A stretch of 64,000 nt of DNA from Demequina mangrovi (GCF_000759715.1 NZ_BBLU01000004.1:124001-188000), one strand, 5' to 3'; positions 54,131-63,353 are shown, numbered from the stretch's first letter. Notes: a model not told the origin generated them from the letters alone. Numbers and translations: made by a program.

Positions 54131-55099
54131 ATGCCTCCCGCTGGACTGCTCGCGATCATCGCCCTTGGAATGGTGCTCGCCTACGTCATCCCCCAGCGGA
54201 TCCGCGAACGCGCCGACTACGCGCTGGTGCGCACCGAGGACCGCTACTCCGCGGAGATGCGTGTGGTGAAGACCACGGCGGAGCGCGTCAAGCGCGCCGT
54301 CTCCCGTGCCTCGACCGACTCCGGTGAGGTACCCCTGCTCGCCACCGGCGCCGCGCGCGCCTCGATCGCGCGCCTGGGCGCCGAGTCGATGTCGCGTCCT
54401 GCCGGCCCGATCGACAAGGCGGCGACGTCCGCGCAGCGTCAGCTCATCTCGATGCGCAAGGACCGCGCCGCCGCGCTCGCGGAGCGCAAGGCCCGCGCGC
54501 GTCGCCGCGCCCGCGTCGCGCTCGCCGTCACCGTGCTCACGATGATCGCCTGGATCCTCGTGCCGTTCACCGCGGTCACCACGCTCGCGGGCGCCGTCAT
54601 GACCTCGCTCATGGCCGGCGTGCTCGTCATGGGTGCGCGGGCCGCCGCGGCCCAGCGTCGCGTCGATGCGCGTCTCGCGCTGGTCGCACGCGAGGTCGGT
54701 GCGGCCGCGACCGCGACGCAGGCGCTGCGCCAGGTGACCCGCGACCGCGCCGCCGGTCTCGACTCGCAGCCGTCCGACGTGGCGACTCAGGCGATCAAGA
54801 TCGTCACCTCGGCGGACATCGCGCCGCTCTCGGCCCCCGCCCCGGTGGTCGAGCGGACCGCGGAGGCCGAGGCCCCCGCGGTCGAGGAGTCGGCCGCCTG
54901 GAGCCCCCGCGAGCTCCCCGCGCCCAGCTACACGCTCAAGGCGGAGGTCCGTCAGGCGCAGGCCCGTCCGCTCGAGGAGGGCGACATCGCCGCCGCGTCC
55001 TACCACCAGGACGCTCCGGCCGCGTCGACCGAGCAGGCCAAGGCCGACACGGGCTCACTCGACTCTATCCTCGCCCGTCGCCGCAGCGCCTCCGCGTAA
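54131..55099 (+). CDS. sepX: divisome membrane protein SepX/GlpR-like
   Basis: 322 residues. N-terminal transmembrane helix (about 3-20, LLAIIALGMVLAYVIPQRI), then the conserved RTEDRYSAEMRVV segment of SepX/GlpR, a basic helical stretch (about 105-138), a second hydrophobic hairpin (about 138-178), and a disordered Ala/Glu/Pro-rich C-terminus. SepX is needed for cross-wall formation in Streptomyces, and GlpR anchors Glp to the membrane in Corynebacterium (established knowledge); assignment here rests on topology, the short motif and gene order. Confidence 0.75.
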   Translation: MPPAGLLAIIALGMVLAYVIPQRIRERADYALVRTEDRYSAEMRVVKTTAERVKRAVSRASTDSGEVPLLATGAARASIARLGAESMSRPAGPIDKAATSAQRQLISMRKDRAAALAERKARARRRARVALAVTVLTMIAWILVPFTAVTTLAGAVMTSLMAGVLVMGARAAAAQRRVDARLALVAREVGAAATATQALRQVTRDRAAGLDSQPSDVATQAIKIVTSADIAPLSAPAPVVERTAEAEAPAVEESAAWSPRELPAPSYTLKAEVRQAQARPLEEGDIAAASYHQDAPAASTEQAKADTGSLDSILARRRSASA

Positions 55100-55141
55100 C
55101 GCGCGCCGCGCATCGTCCCCGCCCACCGCGTCCACCCGCGT

Positions 55142-55279
55142 CGGGACGCTCAGTACTGGTCTCGAGCTGCTATGCGTGCGTCGCGGGACGGTCAGTACTG
55201 CGCGGGCTGCGCTGCGCCACCGGTACTGACCGTCCCGCGAGCGGGCCCCCGCGGCCCGGGACCGGTACTGAGCGTCCCG
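55142..55279. repeat. intergenic nested inverted-repeat cluster, copy E
   Basis: Best copy of the family, 17-bp units: forward CGGGACGCTCAGTACTG (55142-55158) and CGGGACGGTCAGTACTG (55184-55200); reverse CGGTACTGACCGTCCCG (55221-55237) and CGGTACTGAGCGTCCCG (55263-55279). Inner units pair with each other (GGTCA/TGACC) and outer with outer (GCTCA/TGAGC), 16 of 17 positions each. Lies between sepX and the convergent glycosyltransferase gene. Confidence 0.85.
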
Positions 55280-55309
55280 AGCCGGGGGGCGACGCGTTGG
55301 CGCGTCAGG

Positions 55310-56638
55310 TCAGACGCGCACCCGCTTCGGGCTCGCGACCAGGGTCGGCACGCTGTCGGTGGCGGGAACGGGCTCGAGGCGGGCGAACAGCCTGTCGAAC
55401 ACGTTGACGCGGTCGAACTGCATCGCGTGCTCGCGCGCACGATGCTGCCACCACTCGCGGTCCGCCTCGTCCATCCCGCCCGCGCACACGTTGAGCGCGA
55501 CGGTGAGCGCCGACGGGTCACCCGACGGCACCACCACGGCGGTGTCGCCCACGGCCTCGAGGATCCCTCCGGTGTCGCACGTGATCACCGGGCCGCCGCC
55601 CGCGAGCATCTTCTCGACGAGCGCGATCCCGAAGGTCTCCGTGAACTCGGGAGCGGGCTTCGACGGCAGCGCGTACGCGGTGCAGGCCGCCATGAGGTGC
55701 GGCTTCTCCTCGTCGCCCACGTCCTGGAGGAAGATGATCCTGTCCTTCGCCGCGGTGCGCTTCGCGACCCGCTGGAAGTACGGGAGGTCGGGTCCGCGAC
55801 CCGCGATCACCAGGGTCTGGCCCTCGCAGCCCTCGGCGGCCGCGAAACCGCGGATGAGGTCGTCGACGCCCTTGGCCTTCTGGAGCCGGGAGAGGTACAG
55901 CACGTACTCCCCGCGCCGCAGCCCGCGCGCCGCGAGGACCCTCTCGGTCTCCGCCGCGTCGAGGTCGAGGTACGCCGAGGTGTCGATCGCCGGGTAGGAG
56001 ATCTCGACGCGGGACTCGCACTGCGCCGCGAAGGCGGTGCCGTACATCGCGTCGAGCTCCGCGGCGGACTCCACGATCACACGCTTGGTGTAGTCCGACA
56101 CCGCGACGCAGAGGTCCTGCGAGAGGTAGGTCGACAGCACGGCGGCGGCCGCGCCGAACTCGCCGTGGTCCACCGCCGAGCGGACCACGTCCGTGATGTC
56201 CGAGCCCACCGCCTCCGCGATGGTGGTGACGTTGACCGGCAGCCCGGTCGAGCGGGCGATGCGCAGCGCATCGGCCACCGCCGTGGTGTGCGGGTGGAGG
56301 TACAGCGACATCGCGACCGTGGGGACGCCGTCCGTGAAGAGCTCCACCAGGCGCCCGGTCATGCCGGCGAGGTAGCGGCCGTCGGGGATCTTGTATCCGC
56401 CCACGGGCCCCGGGCGCTCGACGGTGATGCCGGGGGAGTAGGGAAGGACGGTGTCGAGGGGCTTCAAGGGAAGCCCGGTCTCCTCGAGGCGTTCGAGCGG
56501 CCAGGTGACGATCCTGACATCGTCGAAGCCTCGGGTGAGCGCGACCTCGGCCAGGTTGCGCGCCTCTCCGCTGTGCCCGCAGATGACGGGATCGGCCCTG
56601 ACGATGATGACGAGCCTGCGGTTGACCTCGGTGTTCAT
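55310..56638 (-). CDS. glycosyltransferase family 4 (GT-B fold)
   Basis: 442 residues, no signal peptide or membrane segment, so cytosolic. N-lobe begins IIVRADPVICGHSGEARNLAEVA; C-lobe has YVLYLSRLQKAKGVDDLIRGF and the donor-binding EX7E motif in EFTETFGIALVEKMLAGGGPVI. Uses a nucleotide sugar as donor; acceptor unknown. ATG 56636-56638 with GGAGGTG upstream, 10 bp after the GH92 stop, so the two are co-transcribed: one makes and the other may trim the same glycoside (inference). Confidence 0.85.
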   Translation of the reverse strand: MNTEVNRRLVIIVRADPVICGHSGEARNLAEVALTRGFDDVRIVTWPLERLEETGLPLKPLDTVLPYSPGITVERPGPVGGYKIPDGRYLAGMTGRLVELFTDGVPTVAMSLYLHPHTTAVADALRIARSTGLPVNVTTIAEAVGSDITDVVRSAVDHGEFGAAAAVLSTYLSQDLCVAVSDYTKRVIVESAAELDAMYGTAFAAQCESRVEISYPAIDTSAYLDLDAAETERVLAARGLRRGEYVLYLSRLQKAKGVDDLIRGFAAAEGCEGQTLVIAGRGPDLPYFQRVAKRTAAKDRIIFLQDVGDEEKPHLMAACTAYALPSKPAPEFTETFGIALVEKMLAGGGPVITCDTGGILEAVGDTAVVVPSGDPSALTVALNVCAGGMDEADREWWQHRAREHAMQFDRVNVFDRLFARLEPVPATDSVPTLVASPKRVRV

Positions 56639-56648
56639 GACACCTCCT

Positions 56649-58859
56649 TCACGGGAGCAGCCCCACGGTGGGGCGAGGGGTGGACGGGGGGCGGTGGGAC
56701 CGTCCCCATTCGCTCGGAGCGTCCCCGAGCACGTAGCGCAGCTCTCCGCCCAGGTGAAGCTCGGAGCCGCTGATCCAGGAGGACTCGACGGGGGAGCCGT
56801 CGAGTGTGACGGACCGGACGTACTGGACCGGTCCGCCCGGCCGAGGCTCGATGAAGCCCTCGGTCACGATGCGGAGCTCGCCGCGCGCCATGCGCATCGT
56901 CGCTGAGGCGAAGGCGGGCGGGTGGAGCAGGAACACGTTCTGTCCTGCGACGGGGAACAGGCCCAAGGAGGCCCAGACGTACCACGACGATAACCCGCCG
57001 GAGTCGTCGTTGCCAGGGAGACCTCCGCGGCCCGGCCCGAACATCTGGTGGACGATGCCGTGGACCACCTCGGCGGTCCGGTCGGGACGGCCGGCGTAGT
57101 GGTACGCCCAGGGCGCCTCCATGTCGGGCTCGTTGTTGAGGCCCTCGAAGCGGCCGAGCGAGTAGCCGGCGACCATCTCGGCCGCGGACGGCCGCTCGCC
57201 GGGCTGGGTGACCGGCTCCGCGCCGTAGCCGAAGAACGCGTCGAGAAGCCCGACGAAGGCCTCGTCGCCGCCCGCCATCTCGATCCGCGCGGCCATGTCG
57301 TGCAGCAGGCGGAACGAGTAGTTGTAGCGGGTGCCCTCGTAGTACGTCGACTCCTTGAGCAGGCCTGTCGCCGGGTCGAAGGCGTTGCGCCACCGTGAGG
57401 CCAGCTCGACGTTCTCGTTGAGCTGCGTGCGGTCGCCGAGGAGCTCCGCGACCACGCCCGTGCACCAGTAGCCGTACGCGAGGTCGAGGGTGTGGCTCAT
57501 CGGCTGCGCGTGGCCCTGGAGCAGGAACTCCTCGCCGTACGCGCGGCGCAGGTCGGTCTGCATGTGGACCAGCGCCCAGTCCCAGTCGATGTCGTGCATG
57601 CCCAGGTGCGCGAGGTCCGCGAGCAGGGTGTGCACCAGCGCGCTGCCCTGCCGGCTGAAGCGGTCCGAGCCGCGCGCCATGCGGTAGCCGATCGGGAGGT
57701 TGCCCTCCTGCTCCGCGATGGTGAGCATCGCGTTGGCGAACTCGACGGCACGGTCGGGCAGCAGCGCGGTGAGCAGCGGCAGCTGCGTCCGGTAGATGTC
57801 CCACATGGTGGAGACGTCGAAGACGAACGGCCCCTTCTGGCGCCAGAACGGGCTCTCGTCGGGGGCGAAGCACGGCTTGATGAGCGAGTGGTAGAGCGCG
57901 CTCGCGAACACCTGGCGGCGGTCGTCGTCCTCGGTCTCGACCGTGACGGCGTGCAGCAGGCTGCGCCACGTCTCGCGCGTGCCGGCGAGGCGGGTCGCGA
58001 ACGAGCCGAGCTCGCCGAGGTCGGCTCGCAGGTTCTTCTTCGCCTGCTCGACGCCCCGCAGCGAGAAGCCGATGCGCAGCTCGATCACCTTGCCGGGTGC
58101 CGCGACTCCCTTCCACATGAGGCCGAAGGGGCGCAGGGTGCTGGGGCGGATCGAGTCGAGGTCGAGGCGCGTGCCCGCGGGCATGAGCCTGCTGTCGTAC
58201 CAGAGCATCTGGCGCCAGTCGTCGGCGTCGCACTCGATGTAGACCGCGAGCGGCACGCCCTCGACCACGATCTCGCCCTGGACCACGCCCGGCTCGACCG
58301 ACTCGAGCGTGGCGCGCAGCGGCAGCGTCGCGCCGTAGGGGATCTCGAGGCCGCCGAGCGAGAAGTCGACCACCAGCCGCGCCGACGGGTGCTCGGGGAA
58401 CGTGTACCGGTGCACCACCGACTTGGGGCCCGCGGCGAGCTCGGCCTCGATGCCGTTCTCCATGACCGCGTGGTAGTAGCCGGGGTGCGCCTCCTCGTCG
58501 ACGATCTCCCAGGCACGGTCGAGCTCGTCGAGCGGCTCGAGCATCGGGGTGACGCGGAAGTAGTTGTAGTACTTGCGGATCGCGCCGGTACCGGACTGCT
58601 GGAAGTGCGTGAAGCCGGAGGCGACGGGCTTGTCGTGGAGGGCCGTGGGGCGGCCCTCGGTCGAGAGGTCGTAGAGGCCGTAGCCGGTGGGGTAGGCGCC
58701 CGAGTACGCGCAGGCGGACACCATCCCGAGGGGGTAGCAGGCGCCGGGGTGGGTGTTGCCGACCTGAGGCTTGGGCCACCACCAGGTTGCGGCGATGCCG
58801 CTGGGCTCGGGCAGCGCGGTGGCCTCGGTCCCGATGAACGGATCGACGTCGTCGTACAC
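56649..58859 (-). CDS. glycoside hydrolase family 92 (alpha-mannosidase-type), cytoplasmic
   Basis: 736 residues. GH92 marks: VDPFIGTEA at the N-terminus, PGACYPLGMVSACAYSG, QEGNLPIGYRMARGSD, NNEPDMEAPWAYHYAG and GLPGNDDSGGLSSWYVWASLG, which carries the catalytic and calcium residues. Family members are Ca-dependent exo-alpha-mannosidases acting mostly on alpha-1,2 links. No signal peptide, unusual because most GH92 enzymes act outside the cell, so it probably works on an imported or internal mannoside. GTG start with GGGAGGTG. Operon with the GT4 gene downstream. Confidence 0.9.
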   Translation of the reverse strand: MYDDVDPFIGTEATALPEPSGIAATWWWPKPQVGNTHPGACYPLGMVSACAYSGAYPTGYGLYDLSTEGRPTALHDKPVASGFTHFQQSGTGAIRKYYNYFRVTPMLEPLDELDRAWEIVDEEAHPGYYHAVMENGIEAELAAGPKSVVHRYTFPEHPSARLVVDFSLGGLEIPYGATLPLRATLESVEPGVVQGEIVVEGVPLAVYIECDADDWRQMLWYDSRLMPAGTRLDLDSIRPSTLRPFGLMWKGVAAPGKVIELRIGFSLRGVEQAKKNLRADLGELGSFATRLAGTRETWRSLLHAVTVETEDDDRRQVFASALYHSLIKPCFAPDESPFWRQKGPFVFDVSTMWDIYRTQLPLLTALLPDRAVEFANAMLTIAEQEGNLPIGYRMARGSDRFSRQGSALVHTLLADLAHLGMHDIDWDWALVHMQTDLRRAYGEEFLLQGHAQPMSHTLDLAYGYWCTGVVAELLGDRTQLNENVELASRWRNAFDPATGLLKESTYYEGTRYNYSFRLLHDMAARIEMAGGDEAFVGLLDAFFGYGAEPVTQPGERPSAAEMVAGYSLGRFEGLNNEPDMEAPWAYHYAGRPDRTAEVVHGIVHQMFGPGRGGLPGNDDSGGLSSWYVWASLGLFPVAGQNVFLLHPPAFASATMRMARGELRIVTEGFIEPRPGGPVQYVRSVTLDGSPVESSWISGSELHLGGELRYVLGDAPSEWGRSHRPPSTPRPTVGLLP

Positions 58860-58958
58860 GGCGGCACCTCCCTTCCCGAAGCCTGCTCCTGACGAGCGGG
58901 GGATGCACGTCGGCGAGCATCCTTGGGGAGACCGTAGGCGGGTCGCGTGTCGCGTCCA

Positions 58959-58966
58959 TTGCGCAA
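58959..58966. promoter_or_regulatory. palindrome TTGCGCAA upstream of the GH92 operon
   Basis: Inside CATTGCGCAAATG, a near-palindrome with central CG, about 100 bp upstream of the GH92 start in a 209-bp gap. The form resembles LacI-type operators of sugar genes. A GGACGATGC motif is at 59006. Nothing else is clear in this gap. Confidence 0.35.
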
Positions 58967-59068
58967 ATGTGACGGACTCTTTAACTTTCCCCGCGAACTT
59001 GCCCGGGACGATGCGGGCGAAGGTGTACGTCGGGGCCGGGAAGTGGTGCTAATCTATTCAGGCACTCA

Positions 59069-59144
59069 GGGGCTGTGGCGCAGTTGGTAGCGCGTCTCGT
59101 TCGCAATGAGAAGGTCAGGGGTTCGATTCCCCTCAGCTCCACCA
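59069..59144 (+). tRNA. tRNA-Ala (anticodon CGC)
   Basis: Acceptor GGGGCTG/CAGCTCC includes the G3-U70 wobble that identifies alanine tRNAs. D-arm GCGC/GCGC, anticodon stem TCTCG/TGAGA with CGC at 59102-59104, T-arm with GGTTCGATTCC, A73 and encoded CCA. TAATCT at 59050-59055 is a possible -10. Confidence 0.95.
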
Positions 59145-59149
59145 CCACG

Positions 59150-59175
59150 AAGGGCTCGCCGTCAGGCGGGCCCTT
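59150..59175 (+). terminator. terminator after tRNA-Ala
   Basis: AAGGGCTCGCC (59150-59160) pairs with GGCGGGCCCTT around loop GTCA with one T-G wobble, followed by a further T. Lies between tRNA-Ala and the convergent sirtuin gene. Confidence 0.7.
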
Positions 59176-59220
59176 TCGCATTGCCCGGAGGGGCGGCCCG
59201 GGAGGACGCCGCGCAGGCGG

Positions 59221-60066
59221 CTAGATGAGCGCGGATGCGAGCGCCTCGAGCGTCTCCGTGGTCCCCGCATCGATCTTGACGTCGGCGCGCCGGTCACCCT
59301 TGGTGGCGCCTCGGTTGACGATCACGATCGCAGCGCTGCGGCGATGGGCGCGCTCCACGAGCCGCAGCCCCGAGTTCACCGCCAGCGAGGAGCCGGCGAC
59401 CAGCAGGACCTCGGCCTCGTCGACGATGCGCTCGGCTGTCCGGGTCCGCGCGGCGGGCACAAGCTCTCCGAAGAAGACGACGTCGGGCTTCAAGACGCCG
59501 CCGCACGCGGTGCAGTCGGGCACCGTGAGGCCCTCCCACGACTCCGGCATCACGTCGCCGTCCGGCCCCAGCCGCACCGCACCCGGGAGCGCCAGGGCCG
59601 GGTTGTCGCTCTCGAGCCGCGCTGCGACCTCGTCGCGGGAGAAGCGGGTGCGACATGCCAGGCACGACACGCCGCGCATGTCGCCGTGCAGCTCCACCAC
59701 GTGACGCGAGCCGGCGCGGAGGTGGAGGCCGTCCACGTTCTGCGTGACGAGGCCGGTGACCGCTCCCGCGTCCTCGAGCGCGGCGAGCGCGTGGTGTCCC
59801 GCGTTCGGGCGCGTGGTGGAGAAGGTCCTCCAGCCCAGGTGCGAGCCGACCCAGTAGCGCCGCCGCCGCGCCTCGTCGCTCACGAACTCCTGGAAGGTCA
59901 TGGGCGTGCGTCGAGGAGAGGTCGCGCCGCGATAGTCGGGTATGCCCGAGTCCGTCGACAGGCCGGCGCCGGTGAGGACCGCGATCGTGCGTCCCGCGAG
60001 CAGCTCGAGCGCTCGGGAGATTGCGGTCGCGGCGAGCTCGGGTGTCCTGGGTTCTGCTGCGGTCAC
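59221..60066 (-). CDS. NAD-dependent protein deacylase, Sir2 family
   Basis: 281 residues. GAGLSTDSGIPDYRG at 33-47 (NAD site), TQNVDGLH at 108-115, catalytic His127 in VVELHGD, zinc cysteines CLAC (135, 138) and CTAC further on. Removes acyl groups from lysines using NAD+. GTG start at 60064-60066 with GGAGGAG upstream; convergent with tRNA-Ala, divergent from the helicase gene. Confidence 0.94.
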   Translation of the reverse strand: MTAAEPRTPELAATAISRALELLAGRTIAVLTGAGLSTDSGIPDYRGATSPRRTPMTFQEFVSDEARRRRYWVGSHLGWRTFSTTRPNAGHHALAALEDAGAVTGLVTQNVDGLHLRAGSRHVVELHGDMRGVSCLACRTRFSRDEVAARLESDNPALALPGAVRLGPDGDVMPESWEGLTVPDCTACGGVLKPDVVFFGELVPAARTRTAERIVDEAEVLLVAGSSLAVNSGLRLVERAHRRSAAIVIVNRGATKGDRRADVKIDAGTTETLEALASALI

Positions 60067-60146
60067 GCGGCTCCTCCTCCCGGCATGTCGCGCGGGCCTC
60101 CGCTCATGATGGTCGCACGCCCGCCGTGGGTAGGCTCATCCCCACG

Positions 60147-62489
60147 ATGAGCGAGCACCGCGCGCGGCGCCCCTGGGAGGGCATCACCCTCACCGAGGAC
60201 TTCGAGCGCGCCCTGGAGATCCTTCACGGCGGCGGGCACCTGTTCCTCACGGGGCGGGCGGGCACGGGAAAGTCCACGCTCATCCGGCACTTCCTCGCGA
60301 CCACCGACCGCACGGCGGTGACCGTCGCCCCCACCGGCATCGCCGCCCTCAACGTCGACGGTTACACCATCCACCGCCTGTTCTCCTTCCCCATGGGGGT
60401 GAACGAGGACCTGGTGCGCGGCTCCGGCTACTACCCCGGGCGCTTCGCGAGCACGCTGGCCGGGCTCGACACGCTCATCGTCGACGAGGCCTCGATGGTG
60501 CGCGCGGACCTCTTCGACGCGCTGGTCGCCGCGCTCGAGCGCTTCGGTCCGCAGCCGGGCGAGCCCCTCGGAGGGGTGCAGCTGGTGCTCGTGGGCGACC
60601 TGCACCAGCTCCCGCCCGTGGTCCGCGACGACGAGGTCGACTTCTTCGACGAGCGCTACGGCACCCCGTACTTCTTCTCCGCACGCCGCTTCGACCGCGA
60701 CACGTTCCCGGTGGTCGAGCTCACCACCGTCTTCCGCCAGGTGGGGGACACGCAGCTGGTCGACATCCTCAACGCGGTGCGCGACGGCGCGCTCCTCGAG
60801 GGCGCGCGGGCGGCGCTCAACGCGCGAACCCATCCGGGCTTCGAGCCTCCGCACGACGAGTTCTGGCTCACGCTCGCCACCACCAACCGCATCGTCGGCG
60901 CGCGCAACCGTCGCGAGCTCGAACGGCTGCCCAGCCCGCTGCTCTCGTACCAGGCGCGGCTCACGGGCGACACGGACGGCTTCGAGCTGCCCGCGGAGTC
61001 GAGCCTCGACCTCGCCGTAGGCGCGCAGGTGATGCTGCTCAACAACGACCCGGCCGACCGCTGGGTCAACGGCACGCTCGGCCGGATCCTGCTGCTCCAG
61101 CGCGACGAGGACGGGCCGGTCGCCACCGTGCTGCTGCGCGACGGCCGGCAGGTCCGGGTGCGCGCCTACACCTGGGAGATCACGCGCCCCGTGGTCGCGG
61201 GCGGGAGCCTGCAGCGTGAGGTGGTCGGGACCTTCACCCAGCTGCCCATGAAGCTCGCCTGGGCCATCACCATCCACAAGGCTCAGGGCCAGACGCTCGA
61301 TCGCGTGGTGGTCGACCTCACCGGAGGCACGTTCGCCAACGGACAGCTGTACGTGGCGCTCAGCCGCTGCACGTCGCTCGAGGGCCTGGTGCTGCGGCGC
61401 GACGTGCTGCCGCGCGACCTCAAGACCGACGGCCGCATCCGTCGCTTCCTCGCCGTGTCTCGCACGGGCGCAGGGGACGATGCGAGAGCAGGGCACGTGT
61501 ACATGGCCGCGCTGACGGTGGGCACGGCGGGGGACAGGTACCGCCCCCGTCCCGTCGAGATCGCGGTGGTGACGGATGAGGGCGACGAGGCCACCACCGT
61601 GATCAACCCCACGAGCGACCTGTACGAGGCGCAGACCCAGTTCGGTCTCACCACGCGCGACGTCCAGCTCGCGCCGGTGCTCGCGGAGGCGTGGGCGTGC
61701 CTGTCGCCGCTGCTCGCGGGACGCGTGCCGGTCGGCGTCGGCATCGATCGCACGCTCGGGTGGATCGACTTCGAGCTCAAGCGCAACGGGGTGGTCGAGC
61801 CCATGGCGCTCGGGGTCGAGCTGCCGCTGCATGCGTTCGACGCGGGTCAGCGTGCCGGGCTCGCCGCGCCGACCGCGCTCGAACGGGCGCGGGCGCTGCG
61901 GGACGCGGGGGAGGGGTGGCTCGACCGTGGCGGGGACGATGCGCTCGAGGCGGGCACCCCGTTCGCCGACTGGCCTCGCGGTCACGGATTCCTGCAGGCG
62001 CGGGTGGTCGATGCACGGGAGGACGGCCACGGCTTCGTGGTCGGCGGCAACCTCTCCGCCGAGGACGACCCGAGCGCGGTGCTCGCCGCCCTGCTCGTTC
62101 GCGCGTGGGGGCGCGTGATCGACAGGGACGCCGCCGCGCTCGACCGGATCCGCGCCGCCGAGCGGCACTTCGGGGTCGAGGTGCTGCCGGCCGACCTCGA
62201 GCTCGACGGCCCGGTCGAGGCATCGGAGGTGCTCGTGCCCGGCGCGCGCGTGTGCTTCACCGGCACGGTGGTCGCCGCCGGGAGGGGCGTGGTGGACCGT
62301 GAGCGCATGATGAGGCTCGCGGAGGAGGCCGGGCTGGTGCCCGTGCCGACCGTCACCAAGACGCGCACCGACGTGCTGGTGGTCGCGGCGCGAGGGACGC
62401 AGTCGGGCAAGGCGCGCAAGGCGCTCGAGTGGGGTAAGCCCGTGATCGCGGCGGAGGACTTCCTCGCGTGGGTGGAGGCGGGCGCCTGA
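60147..62489 (+). CDS. PIF1/RecD-like SF1B helicase fused to an exonuclease-like remnant and a BRCT domain
   Basis: 780 residues from ATG 60147. Helicase part (about 1-440): Walker A GRAGTGKST 36-44, Walker B LIVDEASM, GDLHQLPPV (motif III), VFRQVGDTQ, and the C-terminal AITIHKAQGQTLDRVVVDL and VALSRCTSLEGL motifs, all intact. Residues about 480-600 align in pattern with DnaQ-type DEDD exonucleases (INPTSDL, FGLTTRDVQLAPVL) but the acidic metal ligands are missing. Residues about 695-778 form a BRCT domain (ARVCFTGTVVAAGRGVVDRERMM). TAGGCT at 60131 gives a very short leader. Genome maintenance role inferred. Confidence 0.85.
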   Translation: MSEHRARRPWEGITLTEDFERALEILHGGGHLFLTGRAGTGKSTLIRHFLATTDRTAVTVAPTGIAALNVDGYTIHRLFSFPMGVNEDLVRGSGYYPGRFASTLAGLDTLIVDEASMVRADLFDALVAALERFGPQPGEPLGGVQLVLVGDLHQLPPVVRDDEVDFFDERYGTPYFFSARRFDRDTFPVVELTTVFRQVGDTQLVDILNAVRDGALLEGARAALNARTHPGFEPPHDEFWLTLATTNRIVGARNRRELERLPSPLLSYQARLTGDTDGFELPAESSLDLAVGAQVMLLNNDPADRWVNGTLGRILLLQRDEDGPVATVLLRDGRQVRVRAYTWEITRPVVAGGSLQREVVGTFTQLPMKLAWAITIHKAQGQTLDRVVVDLTGGTFANGQLYVALSRCTSLEGLVLRRDVLPRDLKTDGRIRRFLAVSRTGAGDDARAGHVYMAALTVGTAGDRYRPRPVEIAVVTDEGDEATTVINPTSDLYEAQTQFGLTTRDVQLAPVLAEAWACLSPLLAGRVPVGVGIDRTLGWIDFELKRNGVVEPMALGVELPLHAFDAGQRAGLAAPTALERARALRDAGEGWLDRGGDDALEAGTPFADWPRGHGFLQARVVDAREDGHGFVVGGNLSAEDDPSAVLAALLVRAWGRVIDRDAAALDRIRAAERHFGVEVLPADLELDGPVEASEVLVPGARVCFTGTVVAAGRGVVDRERMMRLAEEAGLVPVPTVTKTRTDVLVVAARGTQSGKARKALEWGKPVIAAEDFLAWVEAGA

Positions 62490-62561
62490 CCCTCATCGTC
62501 GTCCCGCTCCGGGAGGCGCCGGGCCTGGTCGCCGGCCGGTACCGCGTGCGACGATGCAGCC

Positions 62562-63353
62562 GTGAGACGCGACGTGACCAGCTCCCTGACCCTCGACGCC
62601 GAGGGCCCGGCGCGCCTGGTGCTCGCCATCGCCGTGGCGGACGGCCTCGCAGCGGAGGAGACGCTCGCGATCACGCAGGACGGGGTGCCCCTCGAGGTCG
62701 CCGAGCTCTCCGACGCGCACGGTACCCGGCTGCATGAGGTCGACGTGACGGCCGGTCGCGTCGAGGTGCGCTACTCGGCGCGCGTCGAGGGCCGCGGCGA
62801 GCCGGCGCCCGTCGACGAGCTCGACGATGTCCGCTACCGACGTCCCAGCCGCTACTGCGAGTCCGACACGCTGGCGGCGGTGGCCGCTGCAGAGTTCGCT
62901 GGTCTGGGCATGGACGATCTGCTCCCGGCGGTCTCGAGCTGGGTGGGGACGCAGCTCGCGTACGACGGCAGCTCGACGGACCCCACCGGCGGCGCGGTGG
63001 CGACGCTCCTCTCGCGCCGAGGCGTGTGCCGCGACTTCGCCCACCTCGTGGTCGCCCTGCTGCGCGCGCTCGGTGTGCCCGCGCGGGTCGTGGCGGTCTA
63101 CGCGCCCGGGCTCGAGCCCATGGACTTCCACGCGGTCGCGGAGGCCCTGGTCGAGGGTCGCTGGCTCGTGGTCGATGCGACGACGCTCGCGCCGCGCGCC
63201 TCGCTCGTGCGCATCGCGACGGGCCGGGACGCCGCAGACACCGCATTCCTCACCACGATCGGCGAGGCGGTCCGGATGGTCCGGATGGAGGTCACCGCGA
63301 CGGCCGACGCGCTGCCCGACGAGGACGTGCGGACGCCCGTCGCGCTTGGCTGA
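62562..63353 (+). CDS. transglutaminase-like cysteine protease-fold protein
   Basis: 263 residues. N-terminal beta domain (bacterial transglutaminase-like N region, about 1-80), then the transglutaminase-like core with Cys156 (RRGVCRDFAHL), His190 (PMDFHAVAEA) and Asp205 (RWLVVDATTLAP): a complete triad. No signal peptide, so cytosolic. Members act as peptidases or unknown hydrolases; substrate not predictable. GTG start at 62562 without a clear ribosome site; 72 bp after the helicase gene. Confidence 0.82.
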   Translation: MRRDVTSSLTLDAEGPARLVLAIAVADGLAAEETLAITQDGVPLEVAELSDAHGTRLHEVDVTAGRVEVRYSARVEGRGEPAPVDELDDVRYRRPSRYCESDTLAAVAAAEFAGLGMDDLLPAVSSWVGTQLAYDGSSTDPTGGAVATLLSRRGVCRDFAHLVVALLRALGVPARVVAVYAPGLEPMDFHAVAEALVEGRWLVVDATTLAPRASLVRIATGRDAADTAFLTTIGEAVRMVRMEVTATADALPDEDVRTPVALG

